NCBI GenBank assembly: GCA_020629375.1 | Contig: JAHDDK010000003.1 | Span: 75,913 to 129,139 of the forward strand | DNA from: Acidimicrobiales bacterium | GTDB lineage: Bacteria; Actinomycetota; Acidimicrobiia; Acidimicrobiales; SHLQ01 | Length of the DNA stretch: 53,227 bases | Direction of reading: 5' to 3' | In this document: positions 34,725 through 42,650 of the stretch, piece by piece | How the letters are laid out: each line of letters begins with the position of its first letter | Position numbering within the stretch: the first letter of the stretch is position 1 | Translations under genes and position numbers: made by a program | Notes under the pieces: generated by a model | Database searches by the model: none | What the model was told of the DNA's origin: nothing | Seen by the model: the letters and a program-made list of their open reading frames with translations, nothing else

Positions 34725-35456
34725 ATGGATGACGACGAACGCTCAGGACGCCTGAAGAAGCTGGTGGTGCTGCTTCTTGGTTTCTTCTCGCTACGCGTCG
34801 TCGTCGCGCTCACGATGAGCGCTGGCGTCACCGGCGCAGTCGCCGGGCCGATGGCGGTGCAGGCCATGAACGCCCGCAACTCGACGACGACCACAGCCGC
34901 AGCTACGACGACGACCGCCGCGCCGACAACCACGACGACGACCGCCGCGCCGACGACGACAACAACGACCACGACAACGACCGTTCCGACGACGACCACG
35001 ACAACGACTGTTCCGACGACAACGACGACCACCACCACGACCGTCGCGCCGACGACAACGACGACCACCGTTGCGCCGACGACAACGACGACCACGACCA
35101 CCGTTGCGCCGACGACAACGACCACCACGACAACGACCACGCTTCCGCCGGCACGGCTGTCGGTCGACATCGCCGTCGGTGGACCGCTCGGCGCCGACCC
35201 GGTCGGCGTGACGGTGACCTTGGTCAACCGGGGCGGACCCGCGGAGAACGTCACCGTTCTGGTGAGCGAACTGGGCCTCGACATGACCGTCGCCAACGCA
35301 GCCGGATGGTCATGCACCCCCGAGACCGACGCGCTGCGGTGTCAGATTCCATCGGTGCCAGGCGCAACAGCAGCTGGCGACGCACGGGTCCCGTTCGAGT
35401 TGAGCGTCGCGCGCGACGACACGTCGCAGGTCTCGCTCGACGCAATCGTGATCTGA
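34725..35456 (+). CDS. exported poly-threonine protein with C-terminal beta-type domain
   Basis: The 243-aa product has one N-terminal hydrophobic segment (about 12-45), then about 95 residues almost wholly Thr with spaced AAP, VP and VAP. The C-terminal domain of about 100 residues (ARLSVDIAVGGPLGADPVGVTV...) looks like a DUF11/Ig-like beta sandwich with two cysteines (WSCTPETDALRC). It is probably surface exposed, with the Thr region a likely target for O-glycosylation (inference). It lies 21 bp after the response regulator, as if in the same transcript. Confidence 0.75.
   Translation: MDDDERSGRLKKLVVLLLGFFSLRVVVALTMSAGVTGAVAGPMAVQAMNARNSTTTTAAATTTTAAPTTTTTTAAPTTTTTTTTTTVPTTTTTTTVPTTTTTTTTTVAPTTTTTTVAPTTTTTTTTVAPTTTTTTTTTTLPPARLSVDIAVGGPLGADPVGVTVTLVNRGGPAENVTVLVSELGLDMTVANAAGWSCTPETDALRCQIPSVPGATAAGDARVPFELSVARDDTSQVSLDAIVI
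34883..35150. repeat. ACN trinucleotide-rich tract
   Basis: The stretch consists of runs of ACG, ACC and ACA codons broken by GCGCCG or GTTCCG units and encodes the poly-Thr linker. Similar tracts in other genes lie near 7065-7220 and 46100-46195 (minus strand). These are prone to in-frame length change. Confidence 0.85.
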
Positions 35457-35507
35457 TCAGCGACAACCGAGGTTGCCGTACGCGGCGACCGCGGGTTGGC
35501 TGGGCGG

Positions 35508-37103
35508 GTGTCCGACGTCTCCCCAGCGGAAGTGATCGACGAAGCAGCTCGTCGCCGAACCTTCGCAATCATCTCCCACCCCGATGCGGGCAAAACCACC
35601 CTCACGGAGAAGTTCTTGCTCTATGGCGGTGCTCTCGGCGCCGAAGCCGGCACCGTCAAGGCACGTGAGGGCAGGCGATCGGCGACCTCGGATTGGATGG
35701 AGCTCGAACAGCAGCGGGGGATCTCGATCACCTCGACCGTGCTGCAGTTTCCGTACCGAGACCATGTGGTGAACCTGCTCGACACGCCTGGTCACCGCGA
35801 CTTCTCCGAGGACACCTACCGGGTGCTCGCGGCAGCGGACGCCGCCGTGATGGTGCTCGACGCTGCGAAGGGCATCGAGCCGCAGACGCTGAAGTTGTTC
35901 GAGGTGTGCCGAGATCGAGAGATCCCGATTCTGTCGTTCATCAACAAATGGGACCGACCCGGGCTACAGCCGCTCGAGCTGCTCGACGACATCGAAGAGC
36001 AGTTGGGTCTGACCCCGACCCCGTTGTCCTGGCCCGTCGGGGCCGACACCGAGTTCCGCGGCGTTCTCGATCAGCGAAGCGGCGACTTTGTTCGGTTCAC
36101 ACGAACGGCGCGCGGGTCGACCATGGCTCCCGAGGAAATCGTCGACCCCGAACGTGCCCTCACCGAAGAGGGCTCGCTCTACGAGGATGCGGTCGACGAA
36201 GTGGGCCTGCTCGAAGCGGTCGGTTCGAGCTACGACGAGGAGACGTTTCTGGCCGGAGTGACGACCCCCGTGTTCTTCGGGTCGGCACTCACGAACTTCG
36301 GGGTGCGGTTGTTGCTCGACGCCGTGGTGGACTTGACGCCGGCACCAACGCCGAAACCGGCACAAGGCGGCGAGCCTCGTCCGCTCGACGCGCCGTTCTC
36401 CGGATTCGTGTTCAAGGTGCAGGCGAACATGGACAAGGCTCACCGCGATCGGACAGCGTTCTTCCGGGTGTGCTCGGGGCGGTTTGAACGCGGGATGGTG
36501 GTCACCCACGAGGCGTCAGGCAAGCCCCTGGCGACGAAGTACGTCCACACCGCTTTCGGCACGGATCGGGAGACGCTCGATCAGGCTTGGCCAGGAGACA
36601 TTGTCGGCCTCGTAAACGCCAACGATGTGCGTATCGGCGACACAATCTGGATCGACGAGCAGGTTGCGTACCCGCCGATCCCGTCGTTCGCTCCGCAGCA
36701 CTTCGCCATCGCCCGCACCACCGATACGAGCCGCTTCAAGCAGTTCCGGTCCGGCGTGTCCCAACTCGACGAGGAGGGCGTGGTCCAGGTGTTGCGCGAC
36801 CGGGACCTCGGCGATCAGGCGCCGATACTGGCGGCAGTTGGGCCGATGCAGTTCGAGGTCGCAACCCATCGACTCGAGAACGAGTTCGGGGCGCCAGTCG
36901 AACTGTCGATGACCAGCTATTCGGTTGCGCGCCAGACCGACGAGGCGTCGCGGGCGGCGCTCCGGATGATGCAGGGTGTAGACGTGCTCGACCGCGCCGA
37001 CGGATCGATGCTCGCGCTGTTCGAAAGCCCCTACTGGCTAGATCGTCTCGTGGCCGAACGACCCGAGCTCACCCTCGAACCGTTGATCGCTGGGGCGAGT
37101 TGA
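35508..37103 (+). CDS. prfC: peptide chain release factor 3
   Basis: RF3 is a translational GTPase that recycles RF1/RF2. The 531-aa product has G1 SHPDAGKTTLTEK, switch regions with ATSDWMELEQQRGISITSTV, G3 LLDTPGHRDFSEDTYR, G4 FINKWDR and C-terminal PMQFEVATHRLENEFG. This separates it from EF-G by length and motifs. The start is GTG 35508 or TTG 35496; both lack a strong ribosome site. The 3' end overlaps the convergent TetR gene by 35 bp. A GGGTCTGACCCC at 36005 is explained by ordinary codons (QLGLTP). Confidence 0.94.
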   Translation: MSDVSPAEVIDEAARRRTFAIISHPDAGKTTLTEKFLLYGGALGAEAGTVKAREGRRSATSDWMELEQQRGISITSTVLQFPYRDHVVNLLDTPGHRDFSEDTYRVLAAADAAVMVLDAAKGIEPQTLKLFEVCRDREIPILSFINKWDRPGLQPLELLDDIEEQLGLTPTPLSWPVGADTEFRGVLDQRSGDFVRFTRTARGSTMAPEEIVDPERALTEEGSLYEDAVDEVGLLEAVGSSYDEETFLAGVTTPVFFGSALTNFGVRLLLDAVVDLTPAPTPKPAQGGEPRPLDAPFSGFVFKVQANMDKAHRDRTAFFRVCSGRFERGMVVTHEASGKPLATKYVHTAFGTDRETLDQAWPGDIVGLVNANDVRIGDTIWIDEQVAYPPIPSFAPQHFAIARTTDTSRFKQFRSGVSQLDEEGVVQVLRDRDLGDQAPILAAVGPMQFEVATHRLENEFGAPVELSMTSYSVARQTDEASRAALRMMQGVDVLDRADGSMLALFESPYWLDRLVAERPELTLEPLIAGAS

Positions 37104-37653
37104 GATCGATCGTCTGATCGAGATCCGCAATCAGCGCAGCGAATGCCTCGGCGACACGATCACGTTGGCCGGAGCTGAGCCAATCGACAATTAGTCCCTC
37201 TACGGTGGCCCACAGCAGTGAACCTTGGAGCACCGAGTAGCTGGAGTCAGTGATGCGTCGGGGGTCGACTCCACTGACCCGTTCGGGGGTCTCGGCGTTG
37301 ATCACGTCGCGGAATGTTCGGAGTCCGATTGCGATGCCGCTCTCCAGACGGATGCGGTGGAACGACTCGCCTTCCTCGGTTCGGAGGTCGTCGAAGAGTG
37401 CTTGGACACGCTCGGCGGTGCTGAGACCGGGAGCGTTGTAGGTCTGTCCGCGCTCGGCCTCGTGGATCCGCTCGACGAGGGCCTGAATCATGCCGTCCTT
37501 CGAACCGAACTGGTAGGTGAGGGTGTACGTGCTCACGCCGAGAGCGTCCGAAAGCGGCCGCATCGACATCCCGCCGATTCCGTTCTCTTGCGCGAACCGC
37601 AAGATGTCGTCGAGCAGTTCGTCTTTGCGTTGGGGGTTTGGTCGCCGTCCCAT
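37069..37653 (-). CDS. TetR-family transcriptional regulator
   Basis: The 194-aa product has an N-terminal HTH: DELLDDILRFAQENGIGGMSMRPLSDALGVSTYTLTYQFGSKDGMIQAL, the standard TetR pattern at about 10-58. A helical ligand-binding C-terminus follows. It is divergent from the SDR gene across 241 bp, so that gene is the likely target. Confidence 0.88.
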   Translation of the reverse strand: MGRRPNPQRKDELLDDILRFAQENGIGGMSMRPLSDALGVSTYTLTYQFGSKDGMIQALVERIHEAERGQTYNAPGLSTAERVQALFDDLRTEEGESFHRIRLESGIAIGLRTFRDVINAETPERVSGVDPRRITDSSYSVLQGSLLWATVEGLIVDWLSSGQRDRVAEAFAALIADLDQTIDLNSPQRSTVRG

Positions 37654-37801
37654 AGATGATCGTACTTCCTCGCTGTGGTCCGTCGGTACCGCCTACCGAC
37701 CCCGAATCCAGAATCCACCGGGTCCGCCCGAGCGTGAGTGTACGCAGCCGCAAGCTCACGGAAACAAGCGGGAGCCCGGAAGTTGACTCTGCGGTAACTT
37801 T

Positions 37802-37824
37802 TTTCGTGCCGTGAAGTGACGAAA
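37802..37824. promoter_or_regulatory. candidate operator between TetR and SDR genes
   Basis: TTTCGT (37802-37807) and ACGAAA (37819-37824) are inverted half-sites with an 11-base spacer, about 70 bp upstream of the SDR ATG. The surrounding 241 bp shows no gene. Weak evidence. Confidence 0.3.
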
Positions 37825-37894
37825 CCACGACGGGGTCAACGCCTCTCGCTACCATGAGCGCCGCATCGCCGACCAGGAAGCGTGGAATCGAAAC

Positions 37895-38839
37895 ATGAGT
37901 GGATTGCTTGACGGACGTGTGGCCATCGTGACCGGAGCCGGCCGCGGGATCGGTAGAGAGCACGCGCTGTCGCTCGCTTCTCGGGGGGCCAAAGTGGTCG
38001 TCAACGATCTCGGCGGCGATGTCGACGGCAGCGGAGGAGAGCTGAGTCCTGCGCAGTCGGTGGTCGACGAGATCGCGACCCTTGGCGGCGAAGCTGTGGT
38101 GAATGGCGCGAATGTTGCCGACTTCGACGGAGCGAAGGCGATGATCGATCAAGCGATCGACACGTTCGGCGGCCTGGACATTCTCGTCAACAACGCCGGC
38201 ATCCTCCGGGACCGCATGGTGTTCAAGATGGAGGAATCCGACTGGGACGCGGTGATCAACGTGCATCTGAAAGGCACGTTCGCTCCGACGCATCATGCGG
38301 CGGTCTATTGGCGGGAGCAGTCGAAGGCGGGAGCAGCCCGCGACGCTCGGGTGATCAACACGTCGTCGCCGTCGGGCATCTATGGCAATGTCGGTCAATC
38401 CAACTACGGCGCAGCTAAAGCCGGCATTGCGGCCTTCACGACGATCACCGCGATGGAACTCGCTGGCTACGGCGTGACCTGTAACGCGATCGCTCCGGCG
38501 GCGCTGACGCGAATGACGGAGAACCTCCCCGGATTCAACGAGCTGACCGATGAGCAGAAGGGCCAGATGCATCCTCGCTGGATTGCCAATCTGATCACCT
38601 GGCTGGCCTCGCCCGAGTCCGTCGGCATTACCGGCCGGGTGTTCGACGTCGTCGGTGATCGGGTCGCGGTTGCAGAGGGTTGGGTGCTCGGCCCCCAGGG
38701 TCAGCAGACCGACGACCCGGAGGATCTGGGCCCGGTGATCGTCGAGATGTGCAATGCGGCACGCCTCAACTCGAACATGTTCGGTCAGCCACAAGACGGC
38801 CCGGGTCGCCCGAACAACGAGGTCACCATCCCCGAGTAA
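37895..38839 (+). CDS. short-chain dehydrogenase/reductase (3-hydroxyacyl-CoA dehydrogenase type)
   Basis: The 314-aa NAD(P)-dependent oxidoreductase has VTGAGRGIG at about 13-21, VVNDLGGDVDGSG (typical of the MFE-2-like hydroxyacyl-CoA branch), NNAGILRDRMVFKM, the catalytic S-x-Y-K set in NTSSPSGIYG...QSNYGAAK, and a late AIAPAALTRMTE. It probably acts in fatty-acid or steroid side-chain oxidation. Its TAA stop is formed by the first bases of a 29-bp repeat. Confidence 0.88.
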   Translation: MSGLLDGRVAIVTGAGRGIGREHALSLASRGAKVVVNDLGGDVDGSGGELSPAQSVVDEIATLGGEAVVNGANVADFDGAKAMIDQAIDTFGGLDILVNNAGILRDRMVFKMEESDWDAVINVHLKGTFAPTHHAAVYWREQSKAGAARDARVINTSSPSGIYGNVGQSNYGAAKAGIAAFTTITAMELAGYGVTCNAIAPAALTRMTENLPGFNELTDEQKGQMHPRWIANLITWLASPESVGITGRVFDVVGDRVAVAEGWVLGPQGQQTDDPEDLGPVIVEMCNAARLNSNMFGQPQDGPGRPNNEVTIPE

Positions 38840-38864
38840 TTCGGGGGTCTGACCCTCTCATTAC
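38836..38864 (-). repeat. 29-bp palindromic repeat, copy B, inverted, 3' side of the RAYT gene
   Basis: Read on the minus strand it has arms GTAATGAGA and ATTAC around GGGTCAGACCC. It overlaps the SDR stop codon (38837-38839) and ends 9 bp before the RAYT stop. It is inverted relative to copies C and D on the other side of that gene. Confidence 0.93.
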
Positions 38865-38873
38865 ATCCTCCCG

Positions 38874-39662
38874 TCATTGCATCGACTGCGGCGCGCCCAA
38901 GCGATGCGCGAGACGTTCCGCGGTCTCCAGAAGCTCCGGGTCCGACTCGATCGCCTGACGTGCACGATGAAGAGCAACCGATGTCGACTGCTTGGAGGGC
39001 AGCCCGACGACATCGCGTAGGTCATCGATGCTCGCACCGGCCTGATCACGTCCCAGGGTGAGGATCAGTCGCACCGCGATCGATGATCTCGGCATTGCGG
39101 AGACTGGAGAATGAGCTTCTCCGAACTCATCGACGACGAGACGCACGATGTCTTCGAGCGATGGGGCGTGGACCGGTCTCCGGTGGTCGCTGGTGATGTA
39201 CCCGGTCGAGAGCCACCGAGGAACGCGCGCCGTTCCCGCAAGGGCGTCGAAACTGGACCACTCGTAGCCGGATCGAATCCGCCCATCGCCGAAGGGGTTG
39301 GCATGGATGTAGTGGGCGACAATGTCGCTGTGCCCTGGTTCATTCACGTGCACCGAGCCGAATCGCCCGCGAAAGAGCGGTCCATCTCGATCGTGTCGAC
39401 GGTTGTAGTGCAACGTGTATCGCTCGGAGAGCGTCTTCATCGCTGTGCTTAGGTCTCCGATCAGGGACCGCACGAGCAGGTGGTAGTGGTTGGCCATCAA
39501 ACAGTACGCGTGGACTTCGATGCCGGTCTGTACGACCGCGCAGTCCAAGTCATCGAGGAACGTTCGGCGGTCATGGTCGTCGACGAATATGGACTGTCGA
39601 TTGACGCCGCGGTTGAAGACGTGATGCCAGGCATCCGGATGGTCGACACGAGGTGGTCTCAT
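38874..39662 (-). CDS. REP-associated tyrosine transposase (RAYT, IS200-like Y1 family)
   Basis: RAYTs are single-copy Y1 HUH transposases linked to REP palindromes. The 262-aa product opens with the family segment WHHVFNRGVNRQSIFVDD (usual YHVxxRGxxRxxIF). The HUH pair is in AYCLMANHYHLLV, followed by YTLHYNRRHDRDGPLFRGRFGSV and the catalytic-tyrosine segment IVAHYIHANP. The C-terminal extension from about residue 170 ends in an HTH-like region. ATG 39662 was chosen; a GTG at 39722 gives 20 extra residues. The gene is flanked by inverted 29-bp repeats, as expected for a REP/RAYT unit. Confidence 0.92.
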   Translation of the reverse strand: MRPPRVDHPDAWHHVFNRGVNRQSIFVDDHDRRTFLDDLDCAVVQTGIEVHAYCLMANHYHLLVRSLIGDLSTAMKTLSERYTLHYNRRHDRDGPLFRGRFGSVHVNEPGHSDIVAHYIHANPFGDGRIRSGYEWSSFDALAGTARVPRWLSTGYITSDHRRPVHAPSLEDIVRLVVDEFGEAHSPVSAMPRSSIAVRLILTLGRDQAGASIDDLRDVVGLPSKQSTSVALHRARQAIESDPELLETAERLAHRLGAPQSMQ

Positions 39663-39797
39663 GGGTCTTGTCTCGGGGAACGTGAGGCGGCGTTCGAACC
39701 GACGGAGAACGCGATAGGCCACCCACCATCGCGCACAGGTCTGACAACGCGATGCGCATACTCGGACGACGTGTCCAGGATGTCGAAGACTCGGCCG

Positions 39798-39826
39798 GTA
39801 ATGAGAGGGTCAGACCCCAGGATTAC
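39798..39826 (+). repeat. 29-bp palindromic repeat, copy C
   Basis: GTAATGAGA and ATTAC arms flank GGGTCAGACCC, on the 5' side of the RAYT gene. It is in direct orientation with copy D, 14 bp away. Confidence 0.93.
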
Positions 39827-39840
39827 AGACGGGGGTTGAT

Positions 39841-39869
39841 GTAATGAGAGGGTCAGACCCCGGGATTAC
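39841..39869 (+). repeat. 29-bp palindromic repeat, copy D
   Basis: The same consensus as copy C. Its ATTAC end contains, on the minus strand, the TAA stop of the DUF3048 gene (39866-39868). Confidence 0.93.
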
Positions 39870-41164
39870 TGCCTGGTGGCGGTGCCGGGGCCGGCGAGAA
39901 CCACCCACGTCTGACCGGGTTGGAGGGTGACCGAGGCCCCCGCGTCGTCGGTGAGTGCGTAGGGCGCACGGGGGCGGGACCGATCCCATCGGCCCGTGGT
40001 GATCGTGCCGTTCCGGAACAGCCACATCTGGCCGGATCCGACGGTTTTTGCATCCACCGACGACGAGTCGATGGCCGAGGTGACGTAGTCGACGAAGAGA
40101 ACCACCACGTTGTCGGCAGCGAGCGGGGCGCCACTGCGGGTCGTATGAACCGTGCCGCTTTGGCTCCGGATCCAGCGGTTGCCGTCCCAATCGAAGCGGT
40201 ACGGCGATCGGGCGTCGAACGACACCGACGAGGCGGCGGTTGCCGACGCAGGCGGTATTGCGCCGTAGCCGAAGATCGACGTGGGCGTACCACCATCTCC
40301 GCAGCCGCCGAGGGCTGTCGGGTCGACGAACAAGTTGTCGGGAGCGCGATAGCGCGAGTCACGTGCGAACGGCGCACGGTCGGTGTTGATGACCGGAACG
40401 AGCAGACCGAGGTCAGCGGCATGGCGAAGCTGGCCGGCGACACCCGGGTTGCTCCCGGAGTACCCGAAGACCGGCTGGCCGAGGTTCGCGACGACCTCGA
40501 TGTCGGTCGTGCGGCCCGAACGAATGGGGCCGACGTTGTTCGGGAGTGACGAATGGAAAACGGCGGCGAAGCGGGTCGCATTTGCTTCGATTCGTTCTTC
40601 GAACACGATGTCGGCTTCGTCGAGCCCGATGAGGGCTGCCCGGCTTGCTGACGAGTTGTTCGAGACCTTGATCACGACAGCGGGGAACCCCGCCGGCGCA
40701 GTCGCCGGCCGCCCTGTGAACGGACCGGTCGAACTCACGGGACTGCCGACAGCGCCGCATGCTGCGGCGGGGATGCGAACCGGAGCGGATCCACCAGCCG
40801 AAGCCGTCGTCCCAGATCCGTCGTCGGTCGTCGCTCCGGTGTCGGCGGCATCAGCGTCGGCAATCGACCCGGCGGTCTCGTTGGATGGGATCGTGATGGC
40901 CGATTCGGCGATGAGATCCGCAAGTGAGGGACGGTCTTCGTCGGCGGCTTCGCTGTCGGATGGTTCTTCGGTCTCCGACGGCGTTTGGACACTGCGCTCT
41001 TGGAGCGGTGGCGCAGTGGTCGGGGTGAGAGCGGCCGTCTCGACGGCGTCCTCGGGGGTGCCAACCGAAGTCGCGGCGATCCAGATGACGAGCAGGCCGG
41101 CAACAAGAGCCGCGGCGAGTCCGCTCCGAATCATCATGGTTGCCAATCGGCCGTTGTCCCGCAT
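39866..41164 (-). CDS. DUF3048 domain-containing exported protein
   Basis: The 432-aa product has an N-terminal hydrophobic signal or anchor (about 10-32), a Thr/Glu/Asp-rich linker (about 35-140), and a DUF3048 (YerB-like) domain: PFTGRPATAPAG, VIKVSNNSSASRAALIGLDEADIVFEE, FAAVFHSSLPNNVGPIRSGRTTDIEV, and the C-terminal half with YRFDWDGNRWIRSQSG and DNVVVLFVDYV. Its function is not established in the family. No lipobox is evident. It lies 22 bp after rlmI. The stop codon lies inside a 29-bp repeat. Confidence 0.85.
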   Translation of the reverse strand: MRDNGRLATMMIRSGLAAALVAGLLVIWIAATSVGTPEDAVETAALTPTTAPPLQERSVQTPSETEEPSDSEAADEDRPSLADLIAESAITIPSNETAGSIADADAADTGATTDDGSGTTASAGGSAPVRIPAAACGAVGSPVSSTGPFTGRPATAPAGFPAVVIKVSNNSSASRAALIGLDEADIVFEERIEANATRFAAVFHSSLPNNVGPIRSGRTTDIEVVANLGQPVFGYSGSNPGVAGQLRHAADLGLLVPVINTDRAPFARDSRYRAPDNLFVDPTALGGCGDGGTPTSIFGYGAIPPASATAASSVSFDARSPYRFDWDGNRWIRSQSGTVHTTRSGAPLAADNVVVLFVDYVTSAIDSSSVDAKTVGSGQMWLFRNGTITTGRWDRSRPRAPYALTDDAGASVTLQPGQTWVVLAGPGTATRQ

Positions 41165-41186
41165 TTCGAAGTCCGACGGTACCGAT

Positions 41187-42431
41187 TCAGCGTCGTTGGT
41201 GCACGAGCGTGCTGACCGCGTTGAGGTACTGGCCCTCTCGGAAGGTGACCGGATGATCGACGGCGTGTCCCCAAACGGCCTGGTCGGACAGCACCGCACC
41301 CCGATCACGCACCGCCGCGGCCACCACATCGACGAGATCGTCTTCGGTCACCCGTGACGAGCACGATGCCTGCACGAGACGTCCGCCGTCGACGAGAAGA
41401 TCGAGCGCGAGCTCGGACAGCTTTCGGTATGCCCGTAGTGCGCGGTCGCGGTCGCGGGCACGCGACGCGAACGACGGCGGGTCGACGACGATGACGTCGT
41501 ACTCTTCGCGGCGTGCGGCAAGGTCGGCCATCACCTCGAAGGCGTCGCCGACGGTCGTTCGGTGGACCGTTGCCGATGTTCGGTCGATGTTGTGCGCCAT
41601 GTTGCGACGAGCGGTCTCGATCGCGGGACGGGCGAGGTCAACGCTGTGCACCTGGCGAGCGCCCTGGGCGGCGGCGTGGACGGAGAAACCTCCAGTGCAC
41701 GAGAAGACGTCGAGAACCGTTTTGTTGGTCGACCATTGGCCGACGCGTTGCCGGTTGTCGCGTTGGTCGAGGAAGTGGCCGGTCTTCTGTCCGTTGATCG
41801 GATCGGCCTCGAACACGAGTCCGTATTCGGAGAAGAGCACCGGCCCGCTCGGTTGTTCTCCGACGACGACCATGCCGTCGTCGAGACCGATGGCTGTCGC
41901 ATCGGCGATGACGGCGCGAGCGAACCGCAGAACGATGCAGCCGATTCGCGGATCGGCGGCCACGGCAGCGATGAGCGACCGGAGATGCGGAAACCAGGCG
42001 GTCGAGTAGATCTTCATGACGGCGGTGGTGTCGTACCGATCGACGACGAGGCCTCCCGTACCGTCCGCTTCGCCGTGGATCCATCGCCACCCGGTCGTGC
42101 CGGTCGCGTCGAGACCGGAGCGCGCCGCCGCGGCGTCGACGACGATGCGTTGCCAGTGGGCGTCGTCGATCGTGTGCGGGTCGCCCGCATGCAGTACTCG
42201 CACCCGGATCGGGGATTGGGGGTCCCACAGGCCGATGGCGACGAAGCGACCCTTGTCGGAGAAGATCACAGCGAGCGAACCCGGGGCCGCGTTGGGGTCG
42301 GACACCGAGGTGATGGAGTCCTCCCAGATCCAGGGATGCCCGCGCCGGACCCACTTCAGGGTGTCTGGCCGGACCCGAACCGCTACCCGGGATTCGGGCA
42401 CCGCAGGTAGTCCAGCGAGGAGGTCGGTCAC
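41187..42431 (-). CDS. RlmI-like class I rRNA methyltransferase (PUA domain)
   Basis: The 414-aa SAM-dependent methyltransferase has an N-terminal PUA domain (VRVRPDTLKWVRRGHPWIWEDSI), a middle domain with GLVVDRYD and FEADPINGQKTGHFLDQRDNR, SAM motif I in VLDVFSCTGGFSVHAA, and DPPSFA in DVIVVDPPSFASRARD. This matches the RlmI/YccW family that makes m5C in 23S rRNA. The GTG at 42431 was used; the longer open frame runs into the tRNA-Ala. Confidence 0.87.
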   Translation of the reverse strand: MTDLLAGLPAVPESRVAVRVRPDTLKWVRRGHPWIWEDSITSVSDPNAAPGSLAVIFSDKGRFVAIGLWDPQSPIRVRVLHAGDPHTIDDAHWQRIVVDAAAARSGLDATGTTGWRWIHGEADGTGGLVVDRYDTTAVMKIYSTAWFPHLRSLIAAVAADPRIGCIVLRFARAVIADATAIGLDDGMVVVGEQPSGPVLFSEYGLVFEADPINGQKTGHFLDQRDNRQRVGQWSTNKTVLDVFSCTGGFSVHAAAQGARQVHSVDLARPAIETARRNMAHNIDRTSATVHRTTVGDAFEVMADLAARREEYDVIVVDPPSFASRARDRDRALRAYRKLSELALDLLVDGGRLVQASCSSRVTEDDLVDVVAAAVRDRGAVLSDQAVWGHAVDHPVTFREGQYLNAVSTLVHQRR

Positions 42432-42459
42432 GGTCTGCTCCGATCGACGGACCGTTATG

Positions 42460-42532
42460 TGGAGCCAGGGAGAATCGAACTCCCGACATCTTGCTTGCAA
42501 AGCAAGCGCTCTACCAACTGAGCTATGGCCCC
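42460..42532 (-). tRNA. tRNA-Ala (anticodon TGC)
   Basis: The 73-nt cloverleaf on the minus strand starts GGGGCCATAGCTCAG, with anticodon stem and loop CTTGC TTTGCAA GCAAG and T-arm GGGAGTTCGATTCTCCC. The acceptor stem has G3-T70, the alanine identity pair, and discriminator A73. CCA is not encoded. Confidence 0.97.
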
Positions 42533-42650
42533 GGGAAGTTCACCAGTGTACCTGGGATGTGAACAGGTCCGAACAGCATCGACGTCGGGGAATGTTGGTG
42601 CCCTGATCCGGACTTTCAATTCGGTACGCAGACGACCGATTGGAATTGCC

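Noticed and set aside
34625..35317. Val-rich minus-strand frame opposite the poly-Thr gene
   Set aside because: It is the same complement effect of the ACN repeat; the plus strand follows the response regulator at 21 bp and encodes a folded C-terminus.
36005..36016. GGGTCTGACCCC resembling the repeat core inside prfC
   Set aside because: It lacks the GTAAT/ATTAC arms and encodes ordinary residues (QLGLTP) in a conserved protein; probably chance.
39798..39869. Two close 29-bp repeats that might suggest a CRISPR array
   Set aside because: Only two units with a 14-bp spacer, other copies are dispersed and inverted, and no cas genes are present.
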